Positions 13,877 to 24,268 of a stretch of DNA of 64,000 nt are shown here, piece after piece. The notes beneath the pieces are model-generated. The model worked only from the letters and a program-made list of their open reading frames with translations, made no database searches and had not been told where the DNA came from. A program made the translations under genes and the position numbers. This DNA comes from Hymenoscyphus infarciens (lineage: Eukaryota; Ascomycota; Leotiomycetes; Helotiales; Helotiaceae): positions 1-64,000 of the forward strand of contig LLCB01000136.1 of assembly GCA_001414345.1 (NCBI GenBank), read 5' to 3'. Numbering within the stretch: position 1 is the stretch's first letter; each line of letters begins with the position of its first letter.

Positions 13877-14817
13877 ATGCCGCGATCAGCTACGGATGCT
13901 ACGCGATTTACAGCAACCACGCCACATGCCTCTACGAAACCATTGCCTCTGGGCTCGAAGCCACCATTTAATTCACAACCAGCTCGGCAGTCCGGTCCTG
14001 CGGGCGAGACAGCACAAGAAAAAGTCCGCCGTTTGCGAGCAGCAGCAGATAGAGCTCGAGATGCGCAGGTTTCAACGTTCGACAAATTCCTTGTGAGAGG
14101 ACGGGTGTGGGCGGATAGAGCGCATCGATTTACGGCTTTGAGCTTGATTGCGGCGACTGGTATGTAATATGCTACCATTTTCCTTGAGCTACCCATTGAG
14201 TCTTGAGAGGCAAAGCTCTATGTATTCGGGTTGCTAACAGCTATTCTACAGTTATTGCTGGAGGTGTAACGGTCTACGCGTTGGGTGATATGATGATCCA
14301 CAATCGAAGAAAGAGACGAGAATTCGTAGCAGAACAACAAGCATTACATACATCTGCCTTGCGAACAGCGCAATTGGCTATCGAGCAAGGGACAGCAAGC
14401 GAAGAGCAAATCAAATTTATCAATCGGGAAAGACAGCATCTTGCTGATGTGGAGGCAGAGAAAGCGACCAAGGCTGCGAAAGCGGGAATTTTCAAACGAA
14501 GCAAAGACTGGATGCTCTCCGGGCTCAAGAAGGAAGAAGAAGGAGACGATGTCGGAACCGCCGAACAAAGATTGGGATATGAAGCTCTCAGCGAGGAGGA
14601 TGATGCCCTGGGAGTGAGGGAGAGTGATATTGTGCGAGCACTTGAGGATAAGAAGTTGGCTATCACAAGTAAAGCCAAGCAAGCTTTTGCTGAAGAAAAG
14701 GAGAGACAGAGGACCGGCGGACCCTTGGACCGAATAGGGAACAAATCAAGTAATGACGACTTCGACGACGAGAAGCCAAAATCCGGAGGGTGGACTTCTT
14801 TCATGGTCAGAAAATGA
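13877..14817 (+). CDS. COX14-type cytochrome c oxidase assembly domain protein
   Basis: Two exons, 13877-14159 and 14252-14817, encode 282 aa; the junction codon is valine (AAT|VIAGGVTVY). The N terminus MPRSATDATRFTATTPHAS is Ser/Thr/Pro-rich and basic. It leads to a short conserved helix (EKVRRLRAAADRARDAQVS) and one transmembrane segment at about residues 82-108 (LSLIAATVIAGGVTVYALGDMM). The remaining 170 residues are charged and helical. This matches filamentous-fungal proteins annotated with the COX14 (cytochrome oxidase c assembly) domain, implying the mitochondrial inner membrane and complex IV biogenesis. The long hydrophilic C-terminal region is much larger than yeast Cox14, so functional equivalence is inference. 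Confidence 0.75.
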
Positions 14818-15101
14818 GGTCTGCTGTAGGTTTTTGAATGTAAGATTGTATCATATGGGCAAAAAGAGGTGTTTGCATGGGAAAGGCGTTTATCTTCTCA
14901 ATTTTTTGGGATGCCAAATCTATATTGTTTCAATCACCAACCCCTCTATACGTACATACTAGCATCTTTCCCGTTCATCTTTCCAGTTCTCCCTCTTCCC
15001 GTCACTTGCTTTGTGTATATCCTCGGCCCTTCCAATTCATTCTGCGGCTTAGTTTCCGCTATCCTTGTTGTATCGCATGGTGTTTGGAGAACTTCATCTG
15101 G

Positions 15102-15545
15102 TTATCCTTCGAGCCTTTCCCCGCACAATTCTTTCGTATGGACGTCTCCTGGCAATTTCTCTCCCAGTAGCCCATGAAGCTGCTTCTCCAATTCTTTTAC
15201 TCTTCTCCGCGCCTCTTCTAATTTTCTTTCCTTTTCGTCGACTGCGAAAGCCACTCTTACATCAGCCCAGCCTTGTTTGTACCTCGATAGGCGTGCGATC
15301 TCTTGTGAAGGATCTTCAGGTTCGGGTGCTGGTTCGGTTTGGGCTGTATACCAGATGGTTTCATCAGGCTCCACTGCCTGCCTTGGATATATCTGAGTTG
15401 GGGCTAGGGGAGATGAAGAGATGGGGAGAAAGGTGTGGGATTTGGTTTTCTGTTGGCTGCCAAAGAAGTAGAAGAAGTAGGCTGTCAGGATGAAGTAGGC
15501 AACCGGAGCAAGCTGGTGGGCTGCTGGATCAGCTTTTCCACACAT
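15102..15545 (-). CDS. Small membrane protein with coiled coil, hypothetical
   Basis: A single open frame of 147 aa that I do not recognise. Residues about 12-29 (APVAYFILTAYFFYFFGS) form one hydrophobic helix. A Pro-rich linker follows, then a conserved-looking WADVRVAFAVDE and a strongly charged helix (KERKLEEARRRVKELEKQL) with heptad spacing. This layout suggests a membrane-anchored coiled-coil protein, possibly mitochondrial. It converges on the COX14-like gene with 284 bp between stops, so it may be an ordinary small gene missed for size. I cannot exclude an additional exon. Confidence 0.55.
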   Translation of the reverse strand: MCGKADPAAHQLAPVAYFILTAYFFYFFGSQQKTKSHTFLPISSSPLAPTQIYPRQAVEPDETIWYTAQTEPAPEPEDPSQEIARLSRYKQGWADVRVAFAVDEKERKLEEARRRVKELEKQLHGLLGEKLPGDVHTKELCGERLEG

Positions 15546-16403
15546 GCTTTTATTTTCCCATGTTTCGTGAGAAGACCGACGGCTGGGTATTTATTTACCT
15601 TTCCTGGGGCGCGACAATTGTCATAATGCTAGTGGTATCTTTACTCTCGTCACTGTCCGCCATTGCTAGCTTGGGGGTATCAATATGAGTCGTAGCGCTG
15701 TTCGACCTCACGATGGACAATAACACCTCGGGAACAATTTGGGCCTTTAGAACACCGAGAGTTGCTGCTCCTTTTAGTGTCTATCGCGAGCCGAACGAAC
15801 TGCTCAGGATACTAAAACTCGTTGGGCGCAAGGCGTTTCTGGTTAAGATAGTAGTAGCAGCTTATTCGGTGGCTGATAGCTCATCGCCAACAAGAGCCAC
15901 AAGGATGATAGGATGTTCATCTCAATTGAAAATTGGCAAAATTGCCAAGGGGTCAATCGCGTCGCGACTCCGGGGAGGGATGTCACAAAGTTCCCTGATT
16001 CCAACGACCAGGGCAGTTCGTCCGCATCCAAACAGGTAATTCTCCGAGCCCGTTAGCTTGTCCCAGACCCTGAACAGACTCCATGCTAAGGCTGCTCAGG
16101 CTGCTCAGGCCATGTCAAAACGCCAAACCAGAAAACGGCGCCGTCCCATGATGTCAGTGTTCGCTGAATTGAATCGCTTTTGACTATGGTGAGGCAGCCC
16201 TGAGCATCTCCATTACTGTTATCTTCCCTTTCCTACTCTCTCTCTCTCTCTCTCTTCCACAACATCAATTCATTCCGAATGCTCTCCCAACGTTCGATGC
16301 ATACTTTTTAGCAATTGATCATTTCTCCTCGTATCGCCTGTTTTTGCCACCGGGTTACCCCAAAGCTCTCTCGTGTTGTCACACAGCTCGTATCTCGTAC
16401 TGT
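15546..16403. other. Intergenic region with a (CT)n tract
   Basis: Promoter space for the small membrane protein (left) and the kelch protein (right). A CT dinucleotide repeat runs about 16236-16254, typical of pyrimidine-rich fungal promoters and 5' leaders. A short direct repeat of GGCTGCTCA lies near 16090-16108. Confidence 0.5.
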
Positions 16404-19258
16404 ATGATGGCGAAGACCTTTGAACACGAGCCCATCCGTGGCAGACGAGGTCCACGACCGAGCTTCAGCACGATGAATACCTCTGATCGACTGCGAGAAT
16501 GCGAGCAAAGACCTTCATCTCTTACGAAAATCCGACCTTACAGGCGATCGATATTTCGCGAAGAAGGATTGGACGATATGAACACCAGCATCCATCCCTC
16601 CCACCCCTCGAGCAAACTACACAAACAAATATCCGAGGACGAGGACGAGGATGCGAAAGATGTCAAAATATCATTAGAAAGCAAAGAATTGACTGAGAAA
16701 AAGGAAGATATAAAGGATCCCCAAGACGGCGGTGACGCAGCTTGGTTTTCAAAGTTGATGAAGGGACCGAGGCCACAGATAAGAACGGCATCGTCAGCCC
16801 CTCCGAGCTCGTTTTCGACACTTCCTCGAGTTGCGTTACTTGCATTTTTGGTTGCGGTTGTAGTCCCGGGATTTCGATATACCAGTGGAAAGGAGCATAT
16901 CAATATCAGTGGCGCAGACGCTGGTGTAATAAGGAATTCAGAGTTGGTTGATAATGGAAGTATGATCGAAGGCCGAGCAAATAGTCCCACCGATATTTGC
17001 ACTCGGTGGGCTCACCAGTAAGAACCCCGTTCGTGATAACTCCCTATGTAAAAACTGACTCGCTTTCAACAGAAGCGCAAATGTCAACGGTACTGTGTAT
17101 GTATATGGCGGACAAACGAAAACAAAGAGTGGCCAGACTACAGATACATGGAATAATAACCTCCTTACACTCGACTTGACCAAATCATGGAAGGTTGCAT
17201 CGCCTTCTTTGACGGGCTTACCACAACCATCAGGTCCTCCAGCTGTAGCTATGGGAGCCTTGTGGCACTCATATACTTCCCTCTTCGTCTACGGCGGATA
17301 TTTTTCTCAGTATCCTCCAGTTTCTCCACTTCCTCTGTCAACATGGGAGTACAACATTAAATCAGCAACCTGGACGGAGCACACGAGTCCAAAAACATCA
17401 GCAGGTAATAACTCTGAGGGCGATGGTCAGCCGATTCAGAGAGCAGCTGAAGGCGCCGGGCTGAGTGTTCCAGAAATTGGTAAAAGCTGGTATTTTGGGG
17501 GGCATCTTGACGAATGGACGACCCCGGGATGGTCTAATCAAATATACCGTGTTTACTTGAAGTCTTTTCTCGAGTTGTAAGTTTCAGATTTCCACTTCGT
17601 CTATCCTATCTTTGCCCTTTGCTCGACCCCCCTACAAAGTGGAACCCCACTAACCCCTTTAATAGTACGCACCCCGGATATGCCAACAGTGGGGTTTCTT
17701 CACTAGGTAGCACAAAAGCTGCTGGTTCTGATGGCGTGTACCGAAATATTACGCAGGGCGGGATACAAGAAGCTGCTGGCTTTACTGAACGTGCTGATGG
17801 TGTTCTGGTCTATGTTCCAGGCTGGGGAACCGAGGGTATTGTGCTCGGTTTGGCCGGAGGCACGAATACAACTTTTGTGAGTTTTCTATTTCTTCCAAGA
17901 ACTCAGACCTAGCTAACAACAACCAGACTGAAATGAACGTCATTGATGTATTTGATGTTGCAAACAGCGAATGGTACAAACAATCGACCTCTGGAACCCC
18001 TCCCCCGATTCGTGTCAATCCTTGCGCTACTGTCGCAATGGCACCAGATGGATCCAGTTTCAACGTCTATTTATATGGCGGACAAAATCTCATTCCATTT
18101 GGAGAGCAAATACAATACGACGATATGTACATCCTTACGATTCCATCCTTCACATGGGTGAAAGTTGACATGACAGGCCAATCCTCACCACCAGCACGAG
18201 CTGGCCACACATGTACAATGTGGGATGGCCAAATGGTGGTAATTGGTGGTTATGTTGGCCAGGATATCTCATGCGATAGCCCTGGAATTTATGTTTTTAA
18301 CGCCAGCTCACTTAAATGGTCCAACGATTTCACGGCCCTCACTTCTGGCACGAATTCGAAAGAAGATTACAGCTCTTCTGTCCTCCAAGGCTCTTTTGGC
18401 TATCAAGTACCGGCTCCTGTTCAATCAGTCATTGGTGGAGGTTCACAGGGTGGCGCTACTGCTACACAGCCAGCAGCCGGGTCTGCAACTGCAGGTCCAA
18501 TTGCAACGGGCAAACCACCTACATTTACAGTGACACAGTCTGGATCTACAGTCATCCAAACTTCTGCGCCTACAGGTGGTTCTTCTCAGTCTAACACTCC
18601 CTCAAAATCCGGACCAAACGTAGGAGCAATAACAGCTGGCGTTTTGGCCGCCGCTCTCGCAGTCCTGGCTGCTTACCTCGCATTCTGTACTTGGCTTTAT
18701 AGAAAACAACTCAACCTTTACAAGGACCACGTAGCAATGGTGCAAAGACGAGATCCAAGTCCCGTCCCTTGGGGTCCAGGCGGCGGACGAACCAGCGAGA
18801 AAGTAGCAGGCGCTGGAGTAATGCTCGGTCCCTTCGGCACAGAAATCAGCAGCAGTGCCAACAGTGGTGGACGACCCTCCGTGGGCGAAAGTTCACATTC
18901 TGGCCAACCCGCTAATTCCACCCTTATACCTTCATTCATAGCCTCTTCTGGTGCGACTCCTGGTAGTGGAAGTAGCGTACCCACGACTTCCACCTATGCA
19001 GGGGGTTATGTTGGAGGAATCATGCCTAGTGGTGACCGTAGTACTACGGGCAAGGGGTATGGGTTTGGACCTTCTGGAAGACTTAGCGAGGAGTATGAGG
19101 GGACTGAGTATCATGGCAGGACGTCGGTTCCGTATGGACGGCCGAGTGGGTCGACGGCTAATAGTTCGACGGAGGATTTGCTTTCAGGGCAGGAACCTAG
19201 TTTTTTCAACGTGGTGTTGAATCCGAGACGGACTTTGAGGGTTATTAATAGTGATTGA
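16404..19258 (+). CDS. Kelch-repeat membrane protein
   Basis: Four exons, 16404-17017, 17073-17576, 17666-17876 and 17927-19258, give 886 aa. A charged N-terminal region of about 140 residues is followed by a hydrophobic helix (LPRVALLAFLVAVVVPGF). Kelch-like blades then carry the signature double glycines (YVYGGQ, FVYGGY, YLYGGQ, VIGGYVG). A Ser/Thr/Gly-rich stalk precedes a second membrane helix near residues 674-702 (GAITAGVLAAALAVLAAYLAF), followed by a basic cytoplasmic tail. The beta-propeller probably lies outside the cell or in the lumen and binds proteins or glycans. All joins keep phase, for example LE|FTHPGYANSG. The start could instead be at 16344, adding 20 residues. Cell polarity or wall sensing is conceivable but unsupported here. 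Confidence 0.85.
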
Positions 19259-20565
19259 TGGGGTGAGTGTTGGATATGATGGGATGTATTATGAAAAAAA
19301 AGGATCTTTTTGGAGACTGGATATGGGGAAAACTGATGGGTTGGTATATATTCTGGATGGAGTTTTTTGTTCTTTATGGCGATTGCCTTTTCTGATTTTG
19401 CCAAGTTGATGGCTGGTTGTCTATGACGCCTTGGATTTGGTGTTTTCTATTATTCTTTAATGATACCCTTTTCTACTTTTGCCTGGTGGCACTACTCGTT
19501 CGTTTGAGTGTTGCAAACATATAACGCTCTAAACGTAGTTCTCGATAGGCTTCTTGGTGCAGTTAATTAGTGGCTCACTTTTCAGTATAGTTAGCTTTTT
19601 TTTGTATTTTTTTGTAGTTAATCTACAAAGGTAGTTATAAGCCACGAGCCTCGTATCTAGAACTAAAAGAGTAAAAGAAAATATAGTAAAAAGTAGAAAA
19701 AATAAGTAAATCAAATCTAACTCTATATAATCTCTAAGTCTATTTTAACCTCGCTTTTTAATTTCTTCTATATTATTCAATAATATAGTAGCACTCTTAA
19801 GAGTCTTAGTTAGTATAGATAACAATTAATCAAAGTACTACTACGCTAGCGATCTCTTTTTTCAAAGAAGTAAAGAAAATTAAGTTTATAATTATAATAG
19901 TACGAAAGATATATTATAAATTAGTCTAAAAAGTAATTTATATAAATAAAGAAGAATAGTTTTCAAGATTAGTTTACTAGTTCTATTATTATTAGAAAGA
20001 CTCTAGTTTTAGTAGTATATACTCTACTTTTATATAGTTAAGATATAGTTAGTTTTTTAAAGTTGATAACCCTTCTTAAACTTTCTATAGATTTTTGTGA
20101 TTTTTCTTTACGAGCTGAGGTACTAGGCGGTATAGAAATTCAACGATTCATCGCTACACGTAGAGTTAAGATTGCTGTTCCTCATCGTTCTTGTTAACCT
20201 TCCTGTGTATCAGTAATCGTACCCACTGTTATTCGGTGGTATCAAGAAATACTGGAGCAAAAGTCTGGACCAGTCTGATTCCCACTTTATTCTACTGACA
20301 AACGAATTAACAAGTCACAGCACATGAATAATCTTGAGGGTCTAAAAATCCAATTGATAACACTTCTACTGTACAATATGTTGCCTTTTATCCGTCCTTC
20401 CATCCATTGCTCCCATTCTCGATTCCCAAATAAGTCTTGCAAGAATCGAAGCAATTACAGTCATCTCCGAGCTTAATACAGGGTGTCAAACACCAAAAGA
20501 TAGTATCCAACTACCCGAGGAATGTCTCAACTGCAGTGGGACAATTCTAGCAGAGATGAAAGAAT
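19259..20565. other. Intergenic region with an AT-rich block (about 19540-20110)
   Basis: The first 250 bp are probably the kelch gene's 3' UTR. From about 19540 to 20110 the sequence turns strongly AT-rich, with dense TA-containing words and no coding signal, and then returns to normal composition. Such islands in ascomycetes are commonly repeats decayed by repeat-induced point mutation. I recognise no transposon protein in it. Confidence 0.55.
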
Positions 20566-20962
20566 TTATGTTCCATCTGGGGAGGTGCAAATAATGCCTT
20601 GATCCAACTGGAAGTTTTCGTTAGTAAGTGAAGCTTGACAGTATAAGTAGAGTGGGACTTACGATAGGAAGGACACAGCACATGTTTTGCTTTCCGACAG
20701 CAGCACAGATATCGCTGAAGTTTGAGACGCTGGTTGGGGTGGAAGGTGCTATTGCTGTATTAGCGCATAATTGTGGTCGAGAGGAGTTGAGATGCTACTT
20801 ACGAACTTCGCAGTTCAAGTCTGCGACACCTAGGACATCGACATCACAACATTGTGGAGTGGAACTGCATCCAGTGGTGGCTACTTGACGGGCAATGAGA
20901 TCAGCTGGAGCAGCGAAGACGACGGCAACGAGACCGAAGAGGGTGATAGATGAAGCGAGCAT
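20566..20962 (-). CDS. Class II hydrophobin
   Basis: Three exons, 20803-20962, 20663-20748 and 20566-20607, encode 95 aa. Hydrophobins are secreted amphipathic proteins that coat hyphae and spores at air-water interfaces. Residues 1-17 (MLASSITLFGLVAVVFA) are a signal peptide; an Arg at 25 suggests further trimming. The eight cysteines are at 32, 38, 39, 51, 68, 77, 78 and 89. Loop lengths are 5, 11, 16, 8 and 10. The last four equal the class II pattern of HFBII and cerato-ulmin, which supports both splice joins. The first loop (SSTPQ) is shorter than the usual nine. The end CCVLPILDQGIICTSP is also class II-like. A TATA box lies 118 bp upstream. The gene stands alone in a repeat-rich, gene-poor region. 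Confidence 0.92.
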
Positions 20963-21079
20963 CTTTGCGGTTTTGAAGAGAGGAGGTTGTTGATTGTTGA
21001 TTGTTGATTGAGTTGATTGGGAGGATGAAGATGTGATTGTGGATGAGAATGTTGCGATTTAGCAGGAATCTCTGGACCC

Positions 21080-21085
21080 TTTATA
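21080..21085 (-). promoter_or_regulatory. TATA box of the hydrophobin gene
   Basis: TATAAA on the minus strand, 118 bp upstream of the hydrophobin ATG. Strongly expressed fungal genes such as hydrophobins often have a good TATA element at this distance. Confidence 0.5.
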
Positions 21086-21252
21086 GACTTCTGAGCCCAA
21101 GGTATTTCTGAGAAGACGCGTATGACGTTTCATACCTTTACTCCTGGCTCTCACTATCATATGATGTCGATGGGATGGCTTCTGGGAATATTTCCTGGAA
21201 CGACGGCTTGCTAGGGTAGTGGTTTAGAGGACTTCTAGTAGAGATACTGGTA

Positions 21253-21344
21253 ATTCGTCCCAGGCGAATCAGTCCATAGCGAGACCCAGCAAAGCAGGGT
21301 TTATTTAGGAGGCCCCGTTATGGACTGTTACGCCGGGGACGAAG
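21253..21344 (+). mobile_element. 92-bp MITE, copy 1, TA target duplication
   Basis: A 92-bp element with terminal inverted repeats of about 33 bp. The left end is ATTCGTCCCAGGCGAATCAG; the right end reverse-complements to TTCGTCCCCGGCGTAACAG. It is flanked by TA on both sides (21251-21252 and 21345-21346), as expected of Tc1/mariner-type transposition. It has no coding capacity. A second copy in opposite orientation lies at 23295-23386 with the same length. Confidence 0.85.
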
Positions 21345-22004
21345 TAGAAGTCCACATCAAGCTTTAGGTGAAATTGAATGTCGATCCGCAGAAGTCTTGG
21401 GCAGGGGCTACGGAATCTAGTACGACTTAAAAAAAAAGGTTGAGCCTCTAGGACCTGGCGGGACGATGGTTCCTGAGCTGCAGGCCAATCCAAGATGAGA
21501 ATTTGTACGGGAGGCAATGCCACACCGAGCCGCTTGGCAACGGTATTCAGCTAATCTAGGGTAGGTCTTGGAATGGAAGGGGGAGATCATCGTCATTGTG
21601 TCCATATTAGGACAAAAGCACCTGTTGCTACCGAACAAAACACGGGGTAAAGTGATTGCTGGGCTTATGCTATAGTGCATTGTTCAGTCAATGGCGAAGC
21701 ACGTTACTTTGAAGAAGTCTTGAGACGGTTCGTCTGGTCTAGTTAGAGACGCCGGTCTGTTTTTGAAAATAATCTGCTGATATAGATGTCGATCAAAAGC
21801 ACAAGAAAACGAGAAGGCTCCATCCACAAGAATGAAAACCCACAGTTGACCGTCAGATCAGTCCAAAGTGCTTTTTCCTCACCTCAATGCCTTATGTCCG
21901 AATTTCCCAGATTCTCAATTGAAACCAAAAAGTTGCTTCGTCTCCAAAGATCTAGACCCAAGCGAGGAAGAAAGTAGGGGCTCGCTACTTCGACGTGGCA
22001 ACTG

Positions 22005-22217
22005 GTACACTCACCCCCCTTGAGTATATGTAATCCCCACTTTACGGGTCCTGTGTAATGTCAAAGCGCCGAGCCACTAAGCAGAGTTAAAGTAAAAAAA
22101 TAGAAAGATAAAGAAACTTCTATTGGCTAAACACCCTTAAGTACCAGGACTTTACACAGCCTCCCCCAGTCTCCACTCGACCCACTTTAAATAAACTTAA
22201 GGGGTGGGGGGGAGTGA
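22005..22217. repeat. Possible second non-autonomous element with imperfect inverted ends
   Basis: The left end (CACTCACCCCCCTTGAGTAT) resembles the reverse complement of the right end (CACTCCCCCCCACCCCTTAAG) with a small insertion. The 210 bp between them has no coding signal. The match is partial and low-complexity, so this is only a candidate. Confidence 0.25.
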
Positions 22218-23294
22218 CATCCCATAAGTAATGCAGGGTATTTCGGCTCGTCGGACAAGGGCCGACCTGCTGTGCCCACTCGATCTGATGATGCACTCCA
22301 CGTTTACTGTATCATCATCGTCTTCCAGAAAGAGTTGGATTCGACAGCCTGATAGGGCGAGAGCAAGGGTAACGATGCGGGGTTAGATTGGTAAAATGAT
22401 GCAGGTGGGCATTGCTCCACCTCGCTTAGAATAGAACCAGGGGAATTACGGTAGATTCCTGCTTTTGTTTGAGGCAGGGATGCATTGCATTGGCGATGTC
22501 ACCCAATGAAAACCCTGCTTTTCAACATCGGAGGGTATAACACGCGAGATAAGACCTGTCATCCAGACAGGGAAAGGCACGGTTTGATTGCCACTGACGC
22601 TGGTTCTGCGATTTTGCATTTCCCCATGTGCCCATAACGCCAATTTTAACCGCCAATTGGACTTTTCGATAAATTTAGCATGAAGAATTTCGGAGGCAGG
22701 GTACGAATTAAGATGAGTGGATATTGCCAACTAAGCGAAGTCCACCCCTTTCAACTCATAGGCGCTAATAACGTGATGGCTTAGTCAACTAGAACACTTT
22801 CCTCAGTAAAGAATCAATGGAGAATCCTTTTTTACGACATAGTTTGGTGTTCTGATCTACAGTAGCGTACCGAGGGAGGCGTAGCGCTGTGTCAAATTCG
22901 AGAAACACAATTTTCATGTGAATTCCAATGGCAACTTTGGAATTATTGCTTGTGACTAGAAAGCTCTGAAGAGGGTGGCATGGCTTTTCCCAGCATCGCA
23001 GATCTTCGCTTTCTAGTTTATTCTACTAACACTCTAGCTGAAAAGCGCATAAGAGTATGCAAACAGAAAGAAAGGTGGAATCACAGACCCATGAGAGAAC
23101 CAATCAGTTGCACACACTTAGTACTTCTCACAGAGTTGACTAAATGGGGAGAAAGCTCTCACCTTGGCTTCTATCCGGAACGGCCGGTCACAGAAAACAG
23201 GTTTTCCAGCACCTTCAACTGAGTTTCTCTCATAGTACTCGCACCCTTTCCTAAGTCTTAAAAATATTTGTTTCATGAATTTCTCAACTCTATA
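22218..23294. other. Non-coding stretch between the two MITEs
   Basis: Together with 21347-22004 this makes up the DNA between the MITE copies. Frames at 22446-22730 and 22980-23222 have no recognisable family features. Confidence 0.4.
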
Positions 23295-23386
23295 CTTCGT
23301 CCCAGGCGTAATAGTCCATAACGGGGCCTCCTAAATAAACCCTGCGTTGCTGGGTCCCGCTATGGACTGATTCGCCTGGGACGAAG
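23295..23386 (-). mobile_element. 92-bp MITE, copy 2, inverted relative to copy 1
   Basis: The reverse complement of this segment closely matches 21253-21344 over its whole 92 bp, including the ends (CTTCGTCCCAGGCG and its inverse) and the core with TCCATAACGGGGCCTCC. It is flanked by TA at 23293-23294 and 23387-23388. The inverted-repeat ends are better matched here than in copy 1, suggesting a younger insertion. Confidence 0.85.
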
Positions 23387-23979
23387 TAGGTACTCAACTT
23401 CAAGGAAAAAGAGTGGTTGCTTCATGCATTGTCGCAAGCGTCTCGGGTACTTCGTTTACTTCCAATGCTTAATACCGCCCATACATCCGGAGGATGTCAC
23501 GGTTCTCACATCTCGCATAACCCTACCTCCTCACATCGAAATTAACTCTTCGCTGATGTCACTCACAAGTTCATTCTTCAAAAACCAACGATTCTAGTGA
23601 TAAATGGTGTGCCTTGTAAACTCAAAACAAACTTATCACTGGCTCTTCTGATCAGTTGGACGGGAGAGTTGGTGCTTTTGAAGCACGGTCAGCCTCAACA
23701 AAAGTCTGATCGCAAAGAAAGAGAGTCATCTACTACTCTTGAGTACAGAGAGCTCCTGCTAACTACACTCTTGGAAAAAAATTCTGTTGTCCCTCGTTCC
23801 CCTCTCAGCCATCTTCACAATTTCCAAGAACCACTTCAACCCTCCCCCCTCACCCCTTCCTGTCAATGGGAGCATGAGCCCTAACTTCAATCTCCACCCT
23901 CCTCGTCACACCCACCCCCGTCAAACTAGGTTGATGGCCCAGCTACGTTCTCCATTGCCTCGTTGTTGAGTGGCAAACT

Positions 23980-24268
23980 ATAGCCGCGCACGCAACGACC
24001 TCTTTCCATCCTTGGAGCCATCGAGCTTGAGTGCATGGTCGATATTATCGAAGGTTTGCTCAAATTGGGTCACAACAATTGGGTCAATTTTGGAGGTTTG
24101 TCGGTCCCATTCCCCGAGGATAAAATAATAGAGAGATGGCAGAGGAAAAATTGGTATCATTGATTTCAAAGGTGAAGTACCTTGGCCCAAACACTGTTTG
24201 GGAGTACCACATGTTCTTTTTACTTCCTCGCCGAAGCCTTCGTAGTGAAAATAGGCAGGGTGTGACAT
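23980..24268 (-). pseudogene. RidA/YjgF-family relic
   Basis: The minus-strand frame begins MSHPAYFHYEGFGEEVKRTCG, as in fungal YjgF/RidA (L-PSP) proteins. The expected next segment, YSQ-V-, appears only in the +1 frame (YSQTVFG). The original frame resumes the family at EWDRQTSKIDP and QFEQTFDNIDHALK. It then shifts again at GSKDGK; the other frame gives GWKEV. Family members are about 120-140 aa enamine/imine deaminases, and the C-terminal third with its catalytic Arg is missing. Two frame disruptions plus truncation point to a dead copy. Confidence 0.65.
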
